A stretch of 11,007 bases of DNA from positions 1-11,007 of the forward strand of contig WALA01000062.1 in assembly GCA_015523085.1 (NCBI GenBank). Direction: 5' to 3'. The stretch is from Candidatus Aenigmatarchaeota archaeon. GTDB taxonomy: Archaea > Aenigmatarchaeota > Aenigmatarchaeia > GW2011-AR5 > WALA01. The translations under genes and the position numbers were made by a program. Position 1 is the first letter of the stretch. Every line of letters starts with the position of its first letter. The notes below the pieces were generated by a model. That model was not told the origin of the DNA and ran no database searches. It saw only the letters and a list, made by a program, of their open reading frames with translations. Shown here one piece after another: positions 1-4,957 of this stretch.

Positions 1-265
1 ACGAAAGGTCTATGTGATAGTAGGATATGAGATAAAGCGGTATGAGGAAAAGGTTGAATTTCACGAAGAAGGCAAGAAGGTCGGAAAGTTTCTTGTCCAA
101 CTTATTCTCGCGTTCTAGCCGCGCCTTCACCATTTTCTTCGTTTCTCCCAGCTTTGAGTAGATCTCACCATCGTGTACTCGTTTACTCCTTGAGCGCTTC
201 TTGGTGCGCTTCGGAGCTCGCTTTTGAGTGTGTTTACCTCTTTTGCTTGACTTATTTCTCGCCAT
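1..265 (-). CDS. Partial basic membrane-anchored protein, possibly archaeosortase-like
   Basis: This reading frame starts at ATG 265 and runs off the left edge, giving 88 codons without a stop. Residues 3-29 are extremely rich in Lys, Arg and Ser. A charged, probably helical stretch follows (about 38-62), then a hydrophobic segment (about 63-84) with the pattern FFVKFNLFLIPLYLISYY, which looks like a first transmembrane helix. The basic N-terminus would stay in the cytoplasm by the positive-inside rule. The start overlaps the end of the DUF460 gene by 14 nt in another frame, so the two are probably cotranscribed. The FNL-x-x-IPLYLI type first helix reminds me of small archaeal archaeosortase/exosortase proteins, but the catalytic Cys, Arg and His of that family would lie outside the window. 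The family call is a guess; the presence of a real gene is fairly safe. Confidence 0.6.
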   Translation of the reverse strand, partial: MARNKSSKRGKHTQKRAPKRTKKRSRSKRVHDGEIYSKLGETKKMVKARLERENKLDKKLSDLLAFFVKFNLFLIPLYLISYYHIDLS

Positions 266-1283
266 GGTATCTCTTCTTGTATTTTTTTATCCAGTTCAAA
301 AATCCACTATGATAGCGCAGTATTTTTTCAACTTCATCCTTTCTTATATATAATTTGTTTTCCACCTTAATTAAGTTAACGTTGTCCTCCGAAACCACGG
401 GAACCCCCACGTCTATGGGAAAGTTGGCTATTATGAGTTTCACATCCTCAAGATATTTTGGATTCCCCGTGTTTTTCAGAACGCGCACGATTTTTCCGGA
501 AACGTTCGCGCTTAGAACGGCCGATTTCCCGTAGTTATCGATCTCAACGACCTCGTAAAATTTTTCGAGAGACGCATTCTTGAATTTCTCCACGAGCTCC
601 TTGAGATGCTCTATCTCAACTTTCAACCGCGCACAACTCTCTTCGCGCACCACAATCTTCGGTCGGTTCTTCAGAATGCGCAACGTCCTCTTAAGCTCAT
701 CGTTTTCAACGAGAAGCCGCGCATACGCCCGTTTAAGCTCCGCAATCCTTTCAAAGAGCTTTGATACGTCGATGTCTGTTTTCCTCTCAGCCCTGCGGCG
801 CTCGACTTTTGTCTCATGGAGCTCACGATCGAGCGTGCGCATGGCATCATCGATGCTCGCAAACTCTCCGAGAACGAGACCCGCTTTCACGAAATCGCGG
901 AGCTCCGCGGGAACGCGCTCGTCCACCTTCTTGAACGTTTGGGCATAGTGCTTGAGTGCGTAGATGGCGGCGGCGGTCGCGTCCATCTCGTGGTCGTTGT
1001 TGAACGTGAACGTCTTTGTGAGCTCATCTTTGAGCCGAACGCTCATGTCCCTGCGCGGAACGAAAAGTTTCGCCGAGAAAACGGATGCGAGCTTCTTGAC
1101 GTACGACGGCGCCGGGGTAACGTCCGTGGCGATTATCACGGGCGTGCCAGAGTCCAGTATGCGGTCTATAGCCCAATTCATGTCGACGCTCTTTGCGCTC
1201 GATATGAGAATTTCGCGACCGGACAGGTCGAATATGGCGAGCCCCACGGTGTTTCCGGGGTCCACACCAACAGCGATCTTCAG
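252..1283 (-). CDS. DUF460 / COG2433 protein with RNase H-like domain and coiled coil
   Basis: This is a short member of the archaeal DUF460 (COG2433) family, whose function is not established. The N-terminal part has the features of an RNase H/RuvC-like fold: a DPGNTVGLAI motif right at the start, an IIATDVTPAPSYVKKLA segment, and NDHEMDATAAA, which supplies acidic residues in a RuvC-like HxxDA setting. From about residue 145 to 235 a highly charged stretch looks like a coiled coil. The C-terminal 100 residues look like a compact domain ending in a basic tail. Family members I know from Thermococcales are much longer, about 600 residues, so an N-terminal portion is missing here. The first standard start, GTG 1265, falls inside beta-strand 1. 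A CTG at 1283, placed 5 nt after GGTG, gives the natural start MKIAVGVDPG and 343 residues, and I prefer it. The gene lies directly downstream of aIF5A. Confidence 0.85.
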   Translation of the reverse strand: MKIAVGVDPGNTVGLAIFDLSGREILISSAKSVDMNWAIDRILDSGTPVIIATDVTPAPSYVKKLASVFSAKLFVPRRDMSVRLKDELTKTFTFNNDHEMDATAAAIYALKHYAQTFKKVDERVPAELRDFVKAGLVLGEFASIDDAMRTLDRELHETKVERRRAERKTDIDVSKLFERIAELKRAYARLLVENDELKRTLRILKNRPKIVVREESCARLKVEIEHLKELVEKFKNASLEKFYEVVEIDNYGKSAVLSANVSGKIVRVLKNTGNPKYLEDVKLIIANFPIDVGVPVVSEDNVNLIKVENKLYIRKDEVEKILRYHSGFLNWIKKYKKRYHGEK

Positions 1284-1286
1284 TTT

Positions 1287-1293
1287 ATCACCT
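1287..1293 (-). promoter_or_regulatory. Shine-Dalgarno site that points to a CTG start
   Basis: The minus strand reads AGGTGAT here, a full match to the archaeal anti-SD core. It overlaps the TAG stop of aIF5A (1292-1294). The spacing fits a CTG start at 1283-1281 and is too far from the next GTG at 1265. No ATG, GTG or TTG lies in frame between the upstream stop (1299-1301) and GTG 1265. Confidence 0.6.
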
Positions 1294-1687
1294 ATTGTTT
1301 AACGCCTGTTATCATAACGAGGTTGCCGAACCTCCAAGTTATGACCTCCCCTCCTTCCTGTATTTTGCCTTTTATGTCGTCTGGTATCTTTGCGTCAAAC
1401 ATCTCGTACGTCTCGACGTCCATGAGCTGCGCCATGTCTCCCGATATGGAAATGACCTGGGCTGATTTCTTATTTATTATAGGCACGGGTATCTTGTCTC
1501 CCGACGGTTTCACGATGACACGCTTCTGGCCGTCGAAAACACCCACAGCTTCAACGCGGGCCTTTGCCGCGCCGTGCTTTCCGGGGCGTGAAATTTGTAT
1601 GTTCGTCACCGTGCACGGAACGCCGTCTATGAGAACGTATCGTCCCGGCTTGAGATTTTTGACCTCAGTAAACGTTTTTTCTTCCAT
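1292..1687 (-). CDS. Translation initiation factor aIF5A
   Basis: This is the archaeal homologue of eIF5A, the factor that binds the ribosome and helps peptide bond formation at difficult sequences such as proline runs. The 131-residue length is typical. The first half is the SH3-like domain carrying the hypusination loop (SRPGKHGAAK, about residues 33-42), in which Lys37 is the residue expected to be modified by deoxyhypusine synthase. The second half (about 70-131) fits the OB-fold domain. The start at ATG 1687 is fixed by a strong SD. It ends in TAG, the only TAG terminator among the complete genes of the window. It heads the minus-strand group with the DUF460 gene, whose SD overlaps this stop codon. 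Identification is secure. Confidence 0.97.
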   Translation of the reverse strand: MEEKTFTEVKNLKPGRYVLIDGVPCTVTNIQISRPGKHGAAKARVEAVGVFDGQKRVIVKPSGDKIPVPIINKKSAQVISISGDMAQLMDVETYEMFDAKIPDDIKGKIQEGGEVITWRFGNLVMITGVKQ

Positions 1688-1695
1688 TGTGACAA

Positions 1696-1701
1696 CCTCC
1701 T
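1696..1701 (-). promoter_or_regulatory. Shine-Dalgarno site of aIF5A
   Basis: The minus strand reads AGGAGG, 8 nt before the ATG at 1687. It shows that this mRNA has a leader and fixes the start codon. Confidence 0.85.
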
Positions 1702-1721
1702 GGTTTAATTCTTCTTACATA

Positions 1722-1749
1722 TAGATTTAAAATTTTATAAATAAAAATA
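1722..1749. promoter_or_regulatory. Divergent promoter region between aIF5A and the histone gene
   Basis: The gap between the two divergent starts is only 65 nt, and its middle is almost pure A/T. On the plus strand TTTAAAAT at 1726-1733 lies about 25 nt before the histone ATG and would give a leaderless mRNA; I see no SD there. On the minus strand TTTATAAA/TTTTAAAT-type boxes at about 1725-1741 would start transcription just upstream of the aIF5A SD. The boxes overlap, so the two promoters may compete. The boxes are seen; their use is inferred. Confidence 0.6.
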
Positions 1750-1752
1750 AGC

Positions 1753-1956
1753 ATGCTGCCGGAATATCCCATTCTCAAAATAGCCAAAAAATTGGGAGCT
1801 CGGCTTTCGTCAAGCGCCCTCGACGAGTTGAAGTACTTTGCGGACGAGTACGCAAGGACGCTAGCGCGCAATGCGCTGGATGCGTCGAAGTTCGCGCAAA
1901 GGAACACCGTGATGAAGAAGGATGTCGAGTTCGCTCACAGGAGGATGATAAGATGA
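1753..1956 (+). CDS. Archaeal histone (single histone fold)
   Basis: This is a 67-residue histone-fold protein expected to form dimers and wrap DNA. By eye it aligns end to end with HMfB. PILKIAKKLGARLS matches helix 1 and loop 1, with Arg17 at the usual minor-groove position. The long middle helix spans about residues 20-48. QRNTVMKKDVEFAHRRMI matches loop 2 and helix 3, keeping the Arg50-Asp57 pair that clamps the fold and Thr52. There is no N- or C-terminal tail, as usual for archaeal histones. Helix 2 carries aromatic residues (Tyr28, Phe29, Tyr33) where HMfB has aliphatic ones. The stop overlaps the start of the next gene in ATGA, so the histone is translationally coupled to a phosphate acetyltransferase. 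The mRNA is probably leaderless. Confidence 0.92.
   Translation: MLPEYPILKIAKKLGARLSSSALDELKYFADEYARTLARNALDASKFAQRNTVMKKDVEFAHRRMIR
1939..1944 (+). promoter_or_regulatory. Shine-Dalgarno site of the phosphate acetyltransferase gene
   Basis: AGGAGG lies inside the 3' end of the histone gene, 8 nt before the ATG at 1953. It supports both the start codon and cotranscription with the histone. Confidence 0.8.
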
Positions 1957-2870
1957 TAGACATTGAAAAGGAAGCGAAAAAGCGTGATAAGAAAATACTT
2001 CTTAACGAATCTGAGGACAAGCGTGTTTTCAACGCTATAAAGTACGTGATGAAGCACAAGATAGCAAAAATAGCCGTCGTCGAAACCAAGGGAGCTCCGA
2101 TTTCGAAATTGAAGAAGCTCGGCGTCGAGATCATAGAACGATCGACCGCATCTGAGCTCGTTGACAAGTTCTACAAGCTTCGGAACGGCAAGGTCACGTA
2201 CGAAGAGGCGGAGCGGTTGATGAAGAAGGTAAACTACTTCTCAACAATGCTCGTTGAGGAGGGATACGTCGACGGACTTGTGTCTGGCGCAATTCATCCA
2301 ACACGCGACACACTTCTTCCCGCATTTCAAATACTCAACAGCGGTCACAAGGCATCAGGCGCATTCATAATGAGAAAGAATCGCGACGTCATGCTTTTCG
2401 CCGATTGCGCCGTCAACATACACCCGACGCCCGATGACATAGCGTACATAGCTCACGACACTCTCAAGACGGCGAAGATGCTCAAAATAAAGCCAAAAGT
2501 CGCGTTCCTGTCATACAGCACGAACGGTTCCGGCATAGCGGCGGAGGACATGCGCACAGCCTACAAGATTTTCAAGAAGCTGCACCCAGGTGTTCAGGCA
2601 TGCGGCGAGATTCAAGTTGACGCCGCGCTATCGCCGAAAGTCCGGAAGATAAAGTGGAGTGACTGCACGATCGTCGGCAAGGCAAACGTCCTCATATTCC
2701 CCGATCTAAATTCGGGAAACATAGGGTACAAGCTCGTTCAAAGGCTCGGTGGATACGAGGCGATCGGCCCGATAATACAAGGACTCGAACGACCCGTCAA
2801 CGACTTGAGTCGCGGATGCGAAGAGCGAGAAATCGTGGACCTCATAGCAATCACCGCCATTCAGGCATAA
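1953..2870 (+). CDS. pta: Phosphate acetyltransferase (Pta/Ptb family)
   Basis: Phosphate acetyltransferase interconverts acetyl-CoA plus phosphate and acetyl phosphate plus CoA in the cytoplasm. The 305-residue length fits a single catalytic domain. Family motifs run in order: VDGLVSGAIHPT (about 106-117), ADCAVNIHP (150-158), VAFLSYSTNGSG (183-194), DAALSPKV (223-230), ANVLIFPDLNSGNIGYK (244-260), GPIIQG (272-277) and PVNDLSRG (281-288). Ser286 and Arg287 match the active-site Ser-Arg of the Methanosarcina enzyme, and Arg77 matches a CoA-binding Arg. Two positions differ from the usual pattern: Leu122 replaces the Arg of the TLRPA motif, and Glu293 stands where an active-site Asp is expected. 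A related acyl-phosphate specificity, such as butyryl, is possible. No acetate kinase is next to it; the neighbours are a histone, which is coupled to it, and TFB. Confidence 0.9.
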   Translation: MIDIEKEAKKRDKKILLNESEDKRVFNAIKYVMKHKIAKIAVVETKGAPISKLKKLGVEIIERSTASELVDKFYKLRNGKVTYEEAERLMKKVNYFSTMLVEEGYVDGLVSGAIHPTRDTLLPAFQILNSGHKASGAFIMRKNRDVMLFADCAVNIHPTPDDIAYIAHDTLKTAKMLKIKPKVAFLSYSTNGSGIAAEDMRTAYKIFKKLHPGVQACGEIQVDAALSPKVRKIKWSDCTIVGKANVLIFPDLNSGNIGYKLVQRLGGYEAIGPIIQGLERPVNDLSRGCEEREIVDLIAITAIQA

Positions 2871-2892
2871 AAACGTTGTTTGTCGAATACAA

Positions 2893-2908
2893 CCGAAAAG
2901 TATTTAAA
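2893..2908 (+). promoter_or_regulatory. Probable BRE/TATA promoter of tfb
   Basis: CCGAAAAG followed by TATTTAAA looks like a B-recognition element plus TATA box. With normal archaeal spacing the start of transcription would fall near 2930, giving a leader of about 56 nt. A second box, CTTAAAAG (2925-2932), could start transcription near 2953 instead. Confidence 0.6.
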
Positions 2909-2931
2909 GTTTTCTGCACAAAAGCTTAAAA

Positions 2932-2963
2932 GGTTATGTGTTGGTATGCCATAACCATTTTTT
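2932..2963 (+). promoter_or_regulatory. Inverted repeat followed by a T6 run in the tfb leader
   Basis: GGTTATG (2932-2938) and CATAACC (2950-2956) are perfect 7-nt inverted arms around an 11-nt spacer. One base later comes TTTTTT (2958-2963). In RNA this is a hairpin with a U-tract, terminator-like in form. It sits after the tfb TATA box and before the tfb SD, so it could end transcripts from the pta side, attenuate tfb, or act as an operator. Its role is not decided by the sequence. Confidence 0.55.
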
Positions 2964-2974
2964 AGTAACAATTT

Positions 2975-2981
2975 AGAGGTG
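2975..2981 (+). promoter_or_regulatory. Shine-Dalgarno site of tfb
   Basis: AGAGGTG ends 5 nt before the ATG at 2987. It fixes the tfb start and shows that the mRNA has a leader. Confidence 0.75.
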
Positions 2982-2986
2982 TCTTT

Positions 2987-4054
2987 ATGGCCGAAAAAAA
3001 ACTCGTATGCCCCGAATGCGGGTCAACCGAATTCTACCACGATCCAAAAACCGGCGAGACCGTGTGCGCGCACTGTGGGCTCGTCATCGAGGACAATATG
3101 ATAGACACTACTCAGGACTGGCGCGCGTTCGATTCAGAGCAGAAGGAAAAGCGCGCTAGAACAGGCGCACCACTCACTCACAAGCGCCACGACAAAGGCC
3201 TTTCAACGGAAATTGGAAAGGGCGTCACAGAACTTTTCCGCGTTCCCGCCAAGAAGAGGAGCCAGTTCTTCAGGATAAGAAAGTGGCAGAAGAGGCTGCT
3301 TACATCAAAGGACAGAAATCTATCGTTTGCGCTCGGTGAGCTCGAGCGACTCGTCTCGTATCTAGGACTCCCGAAGACGCTTCACGAAGAGGCCGCTCAG
3401 CTTTACGAAAAGGCGCTCGAAAAGGGATTCATACGCGGACGTTCTATAGAATCCATAATCGCCGCAATCGTTTATTCGCTTTGCAGGGAGTACGGCTCTC
3501 CGCGAACGCTCACGGAGATATCACAGGCGTCCGGAATAGAGAAGCGTGAGCTCGGCAGGACGTACAGGTACATTTCGAGAAAGATGGGGATAAAAATACT
3601 TCCATCGAGCGCGGAGACGTACATACCGAGGTTCGCGTCCATGCTCGGCCTCAGCGACAAAGTTCAAGTCCGCGCCATCGACATACTCAAAAAGGCAAAG
3701 AAAAAGGACGTAATCTCGGGGAAGGGGCCGACAGGATGCGCTGCGGCAGCCATATACATCGCGTCCGTCCTCGAAGGCGAAAGGAGGACACAGCGCGGCG
3801 TTGCCGACACAGTGGGTGTCACGGAAGTCACGATAAGGAACAGGTACAAGGAAATCGTCGAGGCACTCGGCATCGAAAAGGAAGTCGAGGAGAAGGCGCG
3901 CGAGCAGGAAGAGATGGAGATGAAGAAGGAGCAGATGAAGGAAAAGAAAGCCGCGAAGAAGAAATCGAAGAGCAAGCCAAGGAAGTCAGCGAGCTCATCA
4001 AAGAAAACTAAAACGAGAAAAAAGAGCGCGCGCAAGAAATCAAGGAAAAGATGA
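2987..4054 (+). CDS. tfb: Transcription initiation factor B (TFB) with a basic C-terminal tail
   Basis: TFB is the archaeal TFIIB homologue that joins TBP on the promoter and recruits RNA polymerase. The zinc ribbon is at residues 8-30 with CPEC and CAHC. The reader/linker region follows (about 44-80, DWRAFDSEQ and GAPLTHKRHDKGLST). The two cyclin-like repeats span about 100-200 and 205-296; the second contains GPTGCAAAAIYIAS and the helix-turn-helix GVTEVTIRNRYKEI that reads the BRE. The core is complete and normal in length. From residue 298 a 58-residue extension is added: first a Glu/Lys-rich helix, likely coiled coil, then about 34 residues of almost only Lys, Arg and Ser. This resembles a histone H1 tail and is not part of the usual TFB. 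The stop codon abuts the stop of the convergent lipid kinase gene. Confidence 0.97.
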   Translation: MAEKKLVCPECGSTEFYHDPKTGETVCAHCGLVIEDNMIDTTQDWRAFDSEQKEKRARTGAPLTHKRHDKGLSTEIGKGVTELFRVPAKKRSQFFRIRKWQKRLLTSKDRNLSFALGELERLVSYLGLPKTLHEEAAQLYEKALEKGFIRGRSIESIIAAIVYSLCREYGSPRTLTEISQASGIEKRELGRTYRYISRKMGIKILPSSAETYIPRFASMLGLSDKVQVRAIDILKKAKKKDVISGKGPTGCAAAAIYIASVLEGERRTQRGVADTVGVTEVTIRNRYKEIVEALGIEKEVEEKAREQEEMEMKKEQMKEKKAAKKKSKSKPRKSASSSKKTKTRKKSARKKSRKR

Positions 4055-4924
4055 TTAGCACAGAAATTCAAGTTCACCGGGAAGCACTCTTGCGCTGTAG
4101 TTGAAAACCTTCATCGGCTCGGAGTCAACGTGCATCCACACAGGATGAGTGAAAGATATATCCACCTTTTTCGCTTTTTTGTATGTCATTTCCTTGAACT
4201 TCATGTGCTTTCCGAGGAATATTCCCGCAAAATGCTTTGCTATGGAGTATGGATTGCTGTTTCTGAATATGAAAACGTGGAGATAGCCATCGTCTATCGA
4301 GCCGTCGGAAGTGAGCGTGTACTTCCCCGCGTAGTGCGAGCCGTTTGAAACTATAACGAAGTTTCCCGTTCCACGGTAGCCGTTGTCAAGCTCGACGGAA
4401 AGTTTCGGCGGGTGGTAGTAGTTCAGAATTTCCTTCAGTCCGTAGTAGACGAATATGAGACCGCGGAAGTACTTTTTGTCGTCCTTGTGCTTCTCAACGA
4501 GCTTCGATATCTTCGCATCTATTCCGAGCGAAGACCACATGAAGAAGTAATGCTCGTCGTTCACAACGCCTATGTCTATCTTTCTCGTCTTTCCCTGAAG
4601 TATGCGCTCGCACGCCTCTTTCGTGTCCCATGGTATGCCGAGCTCATTCGCGAAAACGTTTGACGTCCCGAACGGTATTGCGCCGAGGATTGGGCGTTTC
4701 TTCGCCCTCATCACTCCATTGACAACTTCGTTCAGCGTTCCGTCGCCGCCAACAGAAACAACAACGTCTGCATCGGACGAAGCCACCTCTTCTATCGTCG
4801 ACTTCCTATCACTCGTGAGGTATATGTCAACGTCCTCACCCGAGAACATGTTCTTTATCGTTTCGATTTTTATGTTCGTGGGCTCTTCGCCGAATTTCGG
4901 GTTGACTATGAATTTGAACTTCAT
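4055..4924 (-). CDS. Diacylglycerol kinase family lipid kinase
   Basis: This is a soluble kinase of the DAGK catalytic-domain family (YegS/DgkB type), which phosphorylates a lipid hydroxyl with ATP. It has VNP at residues 7-9, the hallmark GGDGTLNEVVNGV from residue 59, PFGTSNVFANELGIP at about 84-98 and IDIG at about 116-119. The C-terminal beta-sandwich carries SDGSIDDGYLHVF and a final HVDSEP segment. The 289-residue length is normal and no membrane helix is seen. The Gly-rich turn after VNP is altered to KFGEEP. In archaea the substrate is likely an ether lipid alcohol or sphingoid-like molecule, but it cannot be read from sequence. The start has no SD; a TATA box 25 nt upstream suggests a leaderless transcript separate from the GNAT gene before it. 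Confidence 0.88.
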   Translation of the reverse strand: MKFKFIVNPKFGEEPTNIKIETIKNMFSGEDVDIYLTSDRKSTIEEVASSDADVVVSVGGDGTLNEVVNGVMRAKKRPILGAIPFGTSNVFANELGIPWDTKEACERILQGKTRKIDIGVVNDEHYFFMWSSLGIDAKISKLVEKHKDDKKYFRGLIFVYYGLKEILNYYHPPKLSVELDNGYRGTGNFVIVSNGSHYAGKYTLTSDGSIDDGYLHVFIFRNSNPYSIAKHFAGIFLGKHMKFKEMTYKKAKKVDISFTHPVWMHVDSEPMKVFNYSARVLPGELEFLC

Positions 4925-4945
4925 AGCATTTTATTTGCGTTCAAC

Positions 4946-4953
4946 ATTTAAAT
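4946..4953 (-). promoter_or_regulatory. TATA box of the lipid kinase gene
   Basis: ATTTAAAT is centred about 25 nt before the ATG at 4924 and there is no SD, the arrangement of a leaderless archaeal gene. It lies in the 33-nt gap after the upstream stop. Confidence 0.6.
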
Positions 4954-4957
4954 AGAA

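Noticed and set aside
1292..1294. TAG of aIF5A as a read-through codon
   Set aside because: The protein has the normal family length when it ends here and the next gene's SD overlaps this stop, so it is best read as a true stop, although a TGA follows four codons later.
816..1724. A 302-codon plus-strand open frame
   Set aside because: It lies antisense to the DUF460 and aIF5A genes, which carry clear family motifs. Its protein has low-complexity Arg/Gly runs and no recognisable domain.
3664..4077. A 137-codon minus-strand frame rich in Phe and Leu, like a membrane protein
   Set aside because: It is the reverse complement of the Lys/Glu-rich tfb tail: antisense of AAG and GAA codons always gives such hydrophobic shadows.
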